This document shows, piece after piece, positions 1-5,298 of a DNA stretch of 5,298 nt. The DNA comes from Selenomonadaceae bacterium (lineage in GTDB: Bacteria; Bacillota; Negativicutes; Selenomonadales; Selenomonadaceae): contig JAFXOC010000590.1 of the NCBI GenBank assembly GCA_017529085.1, positions 1 to 5,298 of the forward strand, in the 5' to 3' direction. Positions within the stretch are counted from its first letter, which is position 1, and each line of letters starts with the position of its first letter. A program made the translations under genes and the position numbers. Below the pieces are notes generated by a model. The model was not told where the DNA came from. It ran no database searches and saw only the letters and a program-made list of their open reading frames with translations.

Positions 1-256
1 CAATGTAACCGCTAATCTCCAATTTGACAGCCACCAGCTTATCAATCTCCTCGTTGATTTTCTTCTCCTTGTCCACAATGCGTTCCACCCACTTGGCAAA
101 GGGAGCTTCATGCGCCGCACTGTGAGAAACGTGTTCTTCTAAGCGGCTGCTATTGATTTGCAGGGAAAGATTGCGAAGATGCGTAAGCTCTGCCAAGTGG
201 GCGTTAATTGCATCGTCTAAATGTTGCGCCCGCTCTAAAAAATCTTTCACGCTCAT
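1..256 (-). CDS. DUF1492-like phage protein, N-terminal part (3' end outside window)
   Basis: This ORF starts at an ATG (254-256) and runs off the left edge, so only its first 85 codons are present. The translation begins MSVKDFLERAQHLDDAIN and ends near INEEIDKLVAVKLEISGYI. The pattern of a short helical start with a conserved LD.IN, a variable middle and a late (I/D)xxIDxLVxxKxEI segment matches what I recall of the DUF1492 family. These are small, mostly helical phage proteins often placed near the late-gene switch and sometimes likened to ArpU or sigma-like regulators; no biochemical role is established. The start is supported by a strong GGAGGT eight bases upstream (265-270). It lies one base after the stop of the preceding gene (TGATATG), so translation is probably coupled. 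The family call is from memory of motifs; a generic coiled-coil phage protein is the alternative. Confidence 0.72.
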   Translation of the reverse strand, partial: MSVKDFLERAQHLDDAINAHLAELTHLRNLSLQINSSRLEEHVSHSAAHEAPFAKWVERIVDKEKKINEEIDKLVAVKLEISGYI

Positions 257-257
257 A

Positions 258-611
258 TCAATCGACCTCCATTTCCTTTTTGAGCCGCATGAGCAACCAA
301 TGACCGTCTATCTCTGTCAGTTTGCTAAACCACTCGGATTGAAAAAACTTCTCCGTATCCGACACCATCTGCTCGTTGTACCGAATATTATCAAGGAGTC
401 GTTCTTCCTTGCTTTGTTTTTCTCGCACCTTGGGAAGGTTGAGTTTTGCCCGTTCCTCCCGCCGCTTTTTCTTTTCGGCAAGCTGGGCAATAACATCAGC
501 CTCCAACTTGTCGGTGCGAGGATGCTTTTTGAGAAATTTTGCGGCTCGTCGATAGTCATTGACGGCTTGGGTAATAATTCCGTTGGCTAAGGCTTCATAA
601 GGGTTCAACAT
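258..611 (-). CDS. Small phage protein of unknown function, charged helical centre
   Basis: This gene encodes 117 residues without a named function. The N-terminus (NPYEALANGIITQAVNDYRRA, residues 3-23) and C-terminus (EKFFQSEWFSKLTEIDGHW, residues 87-105) resemble a small protein that I recall as common in replication modules of Firmicute phages, where the two ends are joined by a shorter linker. Here the centre, roughly residues 30-82, is very rich in Lys, Arg and Glu and probably forms a long helix or coiled coil. No signal peptide, membrane segment or catalytic motif is visible. The ATG follows the VRR-NUC stop after two bases (TAGCGATG), with GGAAGGA five bases upstream. Its own stop is one base before the DUF1492-like start. 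Position suggests an accessory role in replication or early regulation, but this is inference. The overlapping plus-strand frame is a shadow. Confidence 0.8.
   Translation of the reverse strand: MLNPYEALANGIITQAVNDYRRAAKFLKKHPRTDKLEADVIAQLAEKKKRREERAKLNLPKVREKQSKEERLLDNIRYNEQMVSDTEKFFQSEWFSKLTEIDGHWLLMRLKKEMEVD
265..270 (-). promoter_or_regulatory. Ribosome binding site of the DUF1492-like gene
   Basis: On the minus strand GGAGGT stands eight bases before the ATG at 256. It lies inside the last codons of the upstream gene, which fixes the start of a gene otherwise cut by the window edge and supports translational coupling. Confidence 0.75.
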
Positions 612-613
612 CG

Positions 614-898
614 CTATCCTTCCCTCTCTTCCAACACAGCTTTGACATCAGCCACTGACCTCACCACCGTGGCAATGCCGCCCGCCGCTTGAATTTTTTT
701 CATGGTTGCCTCCTGCAGTCCCGTGGGCTTACCCCTCTCGGTTTTGACCTCCAAGCCGTAGAATTTGCCGCCAATGCAAGCAATGATGTCCGGGATTCCC
801 GCAGTTCCGTACATACCGCCATGCTCCTTCCACGCAAAGCATCCCGGTAAGGTTTTAAGGTATTTCAAAATCGCTTTCACAATGCTCGATTCTTTCAT
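614..898 (-). CDS. VRR-NUC domain nuclease (PD-(D/E)XK fold)
   Basis: This 94-residue protein is a stand-alone VRR-NUC nuclease, the phage form of the virus-type replication-repair nuclease domain also found in FAN1. Relatives cleave branched DNA such as Holliday junctions or flaps, acting in the cytoplasm during replication and recombination. Visible motifs: the glycine-rich segment HGGMYGTAGIPDI with Asp37, then GLEVK with Glu50 and Lys52, then Gln62 in TGLQ. Together these give the D...ExK...Q active site, which looks intact. The length is normal for the phage family. I chose the ATG at 898 because GGAGGTGG lies just upstream at good spacing. A longer frame reaches a GTG at 955, but that start has no SD and would read through the repeat region. 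The gene follows the primase after a 184-bp gap and is tightly coupled to the next small gene. In related phages a SNF2-type helicase often follows VRR-NUC; none is seen here. Confidence 0.9.
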   Translation of the reverse strand: MKESSIVKAILKYLKTLPGCFAWKEHGGMYGTAGIPDIIACIGGKFYGLEVKTERGKPTGLQEATMKKIQAAGGIATVVRSVADVKAVLEEREG

Positions 899-903
899 AT
901 ATG

Positions 904-911
904 CCACCTCC
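904..911 (-). promoter_or_regulatory. Strong ribosome binding site of the VRR-NUC gene
   Basis: GGAGGTGG on the minus strand sits about six bases before the ATG at 898 and decides between this start and the GTG at 955. Its first G (911) is also the last base of a 13-bp inverted repeat, so a folded RNA could reach the edge of the SD. Confidence 0.8.
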
Positions 912-959
912 AATGTGTCAAAAAGTAAAGCCTTTATTTTCAAGGGTTTTGACACATTG
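911..959. repeat. 13-bp perfect inverted repeat containing TTGACA/TGTCAA
   Basis: CAATGTGTCAAAA at 911-923 is the exact reverse complement of TTTTGACACATTG at 947-959, with a 23-base spacer. Within the spacer CCTT (931-934) can pair with AAGG (942-945). The arms contain the same TTGACA word repeated further right, so this is more likely a protein-binding site than a terminator: no T tract follows on either strand. Confidence 0.75.
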
Positions 960-1070
960 ACACGAGATTTTCATTTTCGGCTATTAAAAATAAAAATTTT
1001 TAGTATATATATTTTGGGGTAATATAAAAAGGTATAGGATTTTTGCTGTCAAATGTGTCAAATGAAAATC
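911..1070. other. Candidate phage replication origin or operator region (repeats flanking AT-rich DNA)
   Basis: This is the only sizeable gene-free stretch. The word TTGACA or its complement occurs five times: 916-921, 949-954, 957-962, 1047-1052 and 1056-1061. The pairs at 949-963 (8-bp period) and 1047-1061 (9-bp period) are tandem, and the two pairs face each other. A second element, GATTTTCATTT at 966-976, has an exact inverted copy at 1060-1070. Between them 981-1044 is about 84% A+T by my count and holds the palindrome TAAAAATTTTTA (991-1002). Iterated sites beside an easily melted segment, directly downstream of a primase-helicase gene, are the usual look of a phage origin. The alternative is an operator or promoter region for the downstream genes; TTGACA also matches a -35 box, though I found no well-spaced -10. 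The repeats are seen directly; the function is inferred. Confidence 0.5.
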
Positions 1071-1082
1071 ATAGAATCCCCG

Positions 1083-3569
1083 TCAATCCAAGGTTTCTCC
1101 CAATTTAAGACCTGACAGGACACGACGTCTTCCCGTTTTATCCACGCCACGTGTCAAGCCGGGAAAATTTGCCGTCAACTGCTGAATCAAGGATTTTTGC
1201 GAATATGGTTTCAATCCACATTCTTCGCAGTAGCCTTTGTATGCGTTAAATAGTTCCGTGGAGCCGACGGAGTAGTCTTTGCCCATCTCGCAATATTCCT
1301 TGACAAAAGACAGCACCGAATCGGATTCTTCCCTATATTGCTGAAGTTCATCGGCATTGACCTGTGTTTCGGAAAAAACAAAGTGGTTCTGCATCAGACG
1401 GCGTAGACCTTGGAGAGCAAACCAAAAGATACCGTCTGCCTCCATGCGAAATTTCTCCAAGAGATCGGGGTCGCGTTTCTCCTTGGGTACGGCGTGATTG
1501 AAACGAATGATAATGAGCCGCCGATAAAATCCCTCGCTCTTGTCACCATAGTTCTTGGGTATGCTGTTGCAGGAAAATAAAAGCCGCGCGCTGGATTGAA
1601 ACGAGAAAGGATTTTTGTTTTTCTTCTCCACGGTCAGATAATCCTCACCTACCAGAGCCTTAAAGATGCCGTTATCGTCAATGTTCTTCGTGGGAAGGTC
1701 GGCAAAGATGTTAGCCAATTTGCCGAATAACTCTGCTGTCTTAAATCGCTCGTTCAACGCTTGCCAGCTGACATTTGACACATTCTTTTTGCCCAAAAGG
1801 ACATCGTTTAGGACTCGCAAAAGAACTGATTTTCCCGCTGAGGCTACGCCTACGATAACAAAGCATTTTTGAGCGGAGTTGACGGGGATAAGAAAATATC
1901 CAAGCATCTCCTGCAACAGAGCCACCTGCGCCATATCGCCGCCCATGGAGTCAGCCAAAAACTTCTTAAAGAGCGGACAGTCGGCTTTGCTGTTAAGGGT
2001 CACATTAAGCTGAACCGTGGAGTAATAATTTGGAGTGTGCTTGGTGAGCGTATTTTCGAGGACGTTGTAAAGCCCGTTCTTCACATTGATGATATAAGGG
2101 TTGACATTAAGTTCCCTGATGTCTTTTTGTACCAACAGCCGCCATTGTTTTTCGGCATCTATGATTTGGTGCATTTTGGTTTCACGCACCAACATTTTCT
2201 CCTGCACCATTCGTTGCGCTTCCATCTCCGTCATTTCTGAATACACGCCGCCTCGATAAGAAAAGTGTTGCTCGGCGGCGTAGAAAATTTGCTCCTTGCT
2301 CGCCATTTCCTTGGCAAGCACGCCGGGAAGAAAACGAAGTCCGCTGTCCATAGGTTCATACCAATCGGGGATAAGCGTACCGGCTTGGACTCGCTTGGCT
2401 TCCTTGTTGGATTTGTAGGCGCGGCTAATGTCTTTGTATACGGCGTTCAGCGGTTTTAGGTAGGTTGCCCGGAATTTAAAATAGTCCCTAATTTCGCCGT
2501 TTATGAACACATCCGCCATAACCACGTCCTGATTGTAAAGATAGTCGGTCACAAACCGCTTTGCCGTCTGTAAATCCTTGATAGCGTCACCGACAACGGG
2601 AAGGCTATGCAAAACCTCCATCAAAGCGTCGGAGGACAACGGCTGATAGCATAGAGCCGCAGGGGATTTTACCTTGCAGACTCCTTCGGTGAATTTTGGA
2701 CACTTGAATCCTTTTTCGCAGATGACTTTGCAAGTTATGGGTTTTGTGCCGCTCTCCAAGAAATGATTTATTTTCTTTTGGGTATTTGCCTCGTTGTAAC
2801 CGGGGTAGGGAGCGGAAAGTTCATGTATCAAAGCCGTGCCGCCGTCAAAGGAGGCAAGGTTAGTAATCATAGCGTACCAGTCATGCTCTGATAAGCTCGC
2901 CGCATCGTCACGGCAATGTTGCAAAAAATCGCAGGAACGCATAACAATGTCCAGTCCCTTGCCGGAGCCGTTCTTTTTCTCGATAGGGCTTTCGTCAATG
3001 ACGGGAAGAATGTCGGCAAGCTGGTCTTGGGTGTATTTCCTTTCGGGGTGAAATGATATGCACTCCACCATGACCGGCTCTTTTTTGCAGTGATAAAATC
3101 CCGGCAGACGCATTACTCGGCTCTCGTTGACGCAGACGGGATCACCGTCAAATTGTTTCACCAGTTGCTTTTGAATGGTGCGGAAACGCTCTACCTTCGC
3201 CGTGCTGTCAACAAAGTAATAAACATGAAGGGATTTTTGCGTCTTGATTATCATGGACGGCGGCAGGGGAAAAGCGTCAATCTTCCTTTGCTGTTCCTCA
3301 AAAGTGCCGTTGTCCATCTCGAAGAATTGGGCGTTAATGCGGCTTATAGCGTCATCGTCTTGTCCGCCGTAGTTCACCACGAAGAAGATTCCGCGATTTT
3401 GAGCGTTGTGCTTTTTTAGCGTTTCTTCCAAGCCCATATATTTTCCGCATTCGCATTCCAATTTTGCACCATGAAAAACGCCGTCTTTTTTGTCCTCAAA
3501 GACGCGAAAACAGACAGTTTCCGTGGGATTAAACAGGCTGTTCAGTACATCCGTTGCCGTGACTTCCAT
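1083..3569 (-). CDS. Phage primase-helicase: AEP/PrimPol-like N-terminus, D5-type SF3 helicase C-terminus
   Basis: This 828-residue protein probably both primes and unwinds DNA at the phage replication fork. The N-terminal part (about 50-190) looks like an archaeo-eukaryotic primase fold: FFEMDNG supplies acidic residues Glu84 and Asp86, SLHVYYF supplies His115, and GDPVCVNESRVMRLPG supplies Asp143 and Arg154. Next comes a PriCT-like helical segment (about 208-270) and a cysteine cluster, Cys280, Cys284, Cys290 and Cys298, suited to a metal or Fe-S site. The C-terminal part (about 530-730) is a D5/P4-type superfamily 3 helicase: Walker A GVASAGKS (574-581), a Walker B-like strand ending in Asp624, sensor Asn668 in FSCNS, and Arg683/Arg684. 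A winged-helix-like tail follows (about 750-825). All key residues look intact. The ATG at 3569 follows the upstream stop by one base (TGATATG), with GGGGAG at good spacing, so the two genes are probably coupled. Confidence 0.92.
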   Translation of the reverse strand: MEVTATDVLNSLFNPTETVCFRVFEDKKDGVFHGAKLECECGKYMGLEETLKKHNAQNRGIFFVVNYGGQDDDAISRINAQFFEMDNGTFEEQQRKIDAFPLPPSMIIKTQKSLHVYYFVDSTAKVERFRTIQKQLVKQFDGDPVCVNESRVMRLPGFYHCKKEPVMVECISFHPERKYTQDQLADILPVIDESPIEKKNGSGKGLDIVMRSCDFLQHCRDDAASLSEHDWYAMITNLASFDGGTALIHELSAPYPGYNEANTQKKINHFLESGTKPITCKVICEKGFKCPKFTEGVCKVKSPAALCYQPLSSDALMEVLHSLPVVGDAIKDLQTAKRFVTDYLYNQDVVMADVFINGEIRDYFKFRATYLKPLNAVYKDISRAYKSNKEAKRVQAGTLIPDWYEPMDSGLRFLPGVLAKEMASKEQIFYAAEQHFSYRGGVYSEMTEMEAQRMVQEKMLVRETKMHQIIDAEKQWRLLVQKDIRELNVNPYIINVKNGLYNVLENTLTKHTPNYYSTVQLNVTLNSKADCPLFKKFLADSMGGDMAQVALLQEMLGYFLIPVNSAQKCFVIVGVASAGKSVLLRVLNDVLLGKKNVSNVSWQALNERFKTAELFGKLANIFADLPTKNIDDNGIFKALVGEDYLTVEKKNKNPFSFQSSARLLFSCNSIPKNYGDKSEGFYRRLIIIRFNHAVPKEKRDPDLLEKFRMEADGIFWFALQGLRRLMQNHFVFSETQVNADELQQYREESDSVLSFVKEYCEMGKDYSVGSTELFNAYKGYCEECGLKPYSQKSLIQQLTANFPGLTRGVDKTGRRRVLSGLKLGETLD

Positions 3570-3570
3570 A

Positions 3571-3999
3571 TCAGCGCTCCCCCATTTCCAGTTTCCGCAA
3601 GGGAATACCCAGCCGTTTGGCTACTTCGATTTCACGCTCCATACCGGAGGAAATCTCGCCACCCACCGTAAAGAGCCATACCTCATCGCAAATCGCAAGG
3701 AGAGCCAAACCGAACTTCAGCCCCAGTTGACGCTCATGGGGAAGGTTATCGTCAAGTATCTGCGGATAGAGAAGATGGCTTGCTACTGGCATAAAACCTT
3801 GGTCGATAACATAACGGCAGTAATCAATCGCCGCATTGGTGTTTACATCAACATCTCCGGCGTATTTTGACGCCACATAAATTTTCTTTATCTTTTGGTA
3901 TCCGGCGCGTTTTTTATGCTTGCGCCGCTCCGCTCTTATCACTTTGCCGATTGCCGCTCCCGCCGTTGGGTCGGGGTAGCCCGATTGATTTTTATACAT
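3571..3999 (-). CDS. DUF4406/nucleoside 2-deoxyribosyltransferase-like protein
   Basis: The 142-residue product has a Rossmann-like domain from about residue 38: KKIYVASKYAGD (38-49), then HLLYPQILDDN (75-85), then LLAICDEVWLF (100-110), then ISSGMEREIEVAKRLGIP (116-133). The last motif resembles the SGTxxE stretch of nucleoside deoxyribosyltransferases, with Glu123 in the position of the catalytic glutamate. Family members in phages are small and biochemically little known; a role in nucleotide or modified-base metabolism is plausible but unproven. The first 35 residues are a separate element, SGYPDPTAGAA (6-16) followed by a basic helix, a short motif I recall in other small phage proteins. 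The ATG at 3999 has GAGGAA about six bases upstream. A hairpin precedes the gene, and its stop is one base before the primase start. No frameshift is seen. Confidence 0.85.
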   Translation of the reverse strand: MYKNQSGYPDPTAGAAIGKVIRAERRKHKKRAGYQKIKKIYVASKYAGDVDVNTNAAIDYCRYVIDQGFMPVASHLLYPQILDDNLPHERQLGLKFGLALLAICDEVWLFTVGGEISSGMEREIEVAKRLGIPLRKLEMGER

Positions 4000-4022
4000 A
4001 AGCCGTTCCTCGCTTTCCTAAA

Positions 4023-4056
4023 GGCAACGGCTGAATATTGGCATTCAGCCGTTGCC
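4023..4056 (-). terminator. Strong 14-bp hairpin between antirepressor and DUF4406-like gene; weak terminator or attenuator
   Basis: GGCAACGGCTGAAT (4023-4036) and ATTCAGCCGTTGCC (4043-4056) are perfect reverse complements with a six-base loop. The hairpin starts about eleven bases after the antirepressor stop. On the minus strand the stem is followed only by TTTAGG, so the U tract is short and termination would be partial. It may instead protect the 3' end of upstream RNA or tune expression of the downstream replication genes. The structure is certain; the function is inferred. Confidence 0.6.
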
Positions 4057-4067
4057 CACATATTTAC

Positions 4068-4853
4068 TTATTCCTCGGTTTCACGCTCCACTAAGGGAAG
4101 GATGTTGTTGCGTTTGAGCAAATCGTAGATAAAGAGCCGCCCCTTTTGCGTCCAATAGGTGTGTTCCTTCGAGTGCTGTTCTCCATCATTACCCGTGAAA
4201 AGGTTGGTACGAGTGGCAGCGTAACCCTTTTCGGCGTATTCTTGGTAGAGATGCCAGATTTCGCCTTGCTTAAACTGGATACCGTGTTCGTGCAAAAAGC
4301 CGTTCAGTTTAATTGCGCTCCAACCGAAGTCTTTAGCAATGGTGGTGATTGTTACGAGGTCAGGGCAATTCAAAACCACATCGTAGTAAGTGGCTTTGGG
4401 CTGAAGTTCCGCAAGTTGCTGATTTTGGACGGCAATTTGGGTTTCGAGAGTAGAATTTTTCGCACGGGTATTTTTAAGTTCCGTCAAGACGGCAATCATT
4501 ACATCGGGGTTGTTCAAAAGTTCCTCGGTCGCATAAAGACCATGCTTGCGGATAGAAGGGAGGACTTCGCTCGTTACCCACCGCTTGAAGCGTTTAGCGG
4601 AAGGCAGTTTGCTACCGAGGATAAGGCTGTAGAGTCCGCTTTCGTTGATGACAGTCATTTCCTGTACACCGCCGGGGGTCTGCATTTTACCGACACCTTT
4701 GTCTTCCCCATCAACATGGGCACGAATAGCATCTGCGGTGCGAGTATAGCCCAATATCTCAGCTACATCTTTGCCGACGAAAAACGGCTCATTGTTGATG
4801 GTCAAGGTACGCACGATGCTGTTCTCAAAATTCCAAGTCATAATCTCGTTCAT
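4068..4853 (-). CDS. Phage antirepressor, BRO-N plus KilAC domains
   Basis: This protein of 261 residues (from the ATG at 4853) has the two-part build of phage antirepressors. The N-terminal BRO-N/Bro-family domain (about 6-106) shows PFFVGKDVAEILGY, INESGLYSLILGSKLPSA and FKRWVTSEVLPSIRKHGLY, all hallmark segments. A likely coiled-coil linker follows (about 118-150), then a KilA C-terminal DNA-binding domain (about 153-255) with TTIAKDFGWSAIKLNGFLHE and the closing TQKGRLFIYDLL. Such proteins bind DNA or repressors and favour lytic growth. The start is uncertain: a GTG at 4865 would add four residues but lies only three bases after GGGGAG; the ATG at 4853 has a weaker GTGAG at normal spacing. 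The gene sits between polymerase and primase rather than next to a repressor, so it could be co-expressed with replication. The long plus-strand frame opposite it has no recognisable protein features. Confidence 0.92.
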   Translation of the reverse strand: MNEIMTWNFENSIVRTLTINNEPFFVGKDVAEILGYTRTADAIRAHVDGEDKGVGKMQTPGGVQEMTVINESGLYSLILGSKLPSAKRFKRWVTSEVLPSIRKHGLYATEELLNNPDVMIAVLTELKNTRAKNSTLETQIAVQNQQLAELQPKATYYDVVLNCPDLVTITTIAKDFGWSAIKLNGFLHEHGIQFKQGEIWHLYQEYAEKGYAATRTNLFTGNDGEQHSKEHTYWTQKGRLFIYDLLKRNNILPLVERETEE

Positions 4854-4900
4854 GATATTGCTCACTTTCTCCCCGTTTTGCCGATAGGTCAGCCAACAAA

Positions 4901-5298
4901 TCAGTCCAATTCTTCCATTGTTCCGAAGGTCTCCCCGGCAGATGCTTCCGCGATGAGGGGCAAGTCAAATTCCGGGAAAGGTTGCTCTTCCATACAGCCA
5001 CGGATAAACGCTACAGCCTCGGTCAGCTTTTCCTGGGGGATAATAAAGGTCAACTCATCATGAATTTGCAAAATAGGCTGAAGCCAGGGACGTTCCGACA
5101 GTCCTTTCAAAATACGGACGATAGCCAGTTTCAAAATGTCAGCCGCCGTGCCTTGGATTGGGGTATTGAGCGAACACCTCTCGGCAAAGGATTTCATGCT
5201 CCAGTTTTTGCTACGGATGTTAGGAAGATAACGCCGCCGCCCAAGCCAAGTTTCCGAATACATAGTCAGAGCCGCCCGCCGCTTGGTTTCCTCTTGCC
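4901..5298 (-). CDS. Phage DNA polymerase I (family A), C-terminal fragment cut by window edge
   Basis: The frame is open to the right edge and gives the last 131 residues of a family A DNA polymerase, the replicative polymerase of many Firmicute phages. Visible are the GRRRYLPNIRS segment (fragment residues 19-29), the NTPIQGTAADILKLA stretch (44-58) and palm motif C, QIHDEL (77-82), whose Asp80 and Glu81 are the metal-binding catalytic residues. The C-terminus ends ETFGTMEELD, as expected for the family. An internal ATG at 5263 is not the start, because conserved polymerase sequence (ETKRRAALTMYSETWLGRRR) continues across it to the edge. The gene is 35 bases or more upstream of the antirepressor and in the same direction. 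The exonuclease, fingers and most of the palm lie outside the window, so whether 3'-5' proofreading is present cannot be told. Confidence 0.93.
   Translation of the reverse strand, partial: QEETKRRAALTMYSETWLGRRRYLPNIRSKNWSMKSFAERCSLNTPIQGTAADILKLAIVRILKGLSERPWLQPILQIHDELTFIIPQEKLTEAVAFIRGCMEEQPFPEFDLPLIAEASAGETFGTMEELD

Noticed and set aside
153..590. Plus-strand frame of 145 codons at the left end
   Set aside because: It overlaps two coupled minus-strand genes with good ribosome binding sites and has low-complexity hydrophobic content without a recognisable domain.
899..955. N-terminal extension of the VRR-NUC gene to a GTG at 955
   Set aside because: The GTG has no SD and the added residues would be encoded by the repeat region, whereas the ATG at 898 has a near-ideal SD and gives the usual family start.
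916..976. Tiny minus-strand ORF of 18 codons (ATG at 974-976) as a leader peptide
   Set aside because: It has no SD and its sequence comes from the repeat region. It does not show the run of identical codons expected of an attenuation leader.
947..1061. Promoters built on the TTGACA words as -35 boxes
   Set aside because: On either strand the best -10-like words (for example TTTATA on minus, TATTAA on plus) need spacings of 18-19 bases or match poorly. The repetition of the word itself points more to a binding site, so I do not call a promoter.
4146..5063. Plus-strand open frame of 305 codons opposite the antirepressor and polymerase genes
   Set aside because: It runs across two well-recognised minus-strand genes and their junction, its protein has no recognisable motif, and no clear SD precedes its start. 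It is a shadow of codon use on the other strand.

Overview
The window is a piece of the DNA replication and early-lytic region of a tailed bacteriophage or prophage. All seven genes lie on the minus strand and are read from right to left. The host is most likely a Firmicute: nearly every gene has a purine-rich Shine-Dalgarno (SD) sequence, base composition is intermediate, and the gene set (family A DNA polymerase, BRO-N/KilAC antirepressor, DUF4406-like protein, PrimPol-D5 primase-helicase, VRR-NUC nuclease, DUF1492-like protein) is typical of temperate phages of Clostridia and Negativicutes. The exact host class cannot be settled from the sequence. No integrase, capsid, tRNA, CRISPR or insertion sequence is visible.

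Layout in transcription order: the C-terminal end of a phage DNA polymerase I (5298-4901, 5' part outside the window); a two-domain phage antirepressor (4853-4068); a perfect 14-bp hairpin (4056-4023); a DUF4406/nucleoside-deoxyribosyltransferase-like protein (3999-3571); a large primase-helicase (3569-1083); an AT-rich non-coding gap of 184 bp (1082-899) with a cluster of TTGACA-type repeats; a VRR-NUC nuclease (898-614); a small basic protein of unknown function (611-258); and the first 85 codons of a DUF1492-like protein (256-1, 3' end outside the window). Several junctions are very tight: two have the form TGATATG (one base between stop and start) and one has two bases between stop and start. 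This points to one polycistronic, translationally coupled transcript.

Functionally, the polymerase and the primase-helicase would form the core of a phage-encoded replisome. The VRR-NUC protein would process branched DNA. The antirepressor probably acts in the lysogeny/lysis decision. The DUF1492-like protein may lead on to late-gene control. The most interesting non-coding element is the 899-1082 gap. There, direct and inverted TTGACA repeats flank a stretch that is about 84% A+T, a layout that suits a replication origin or an operator. I see no clearly new defence or mobile system; the main novelty candidates are this repeat cluster, the two hairpins and some unusual domain arrangements.
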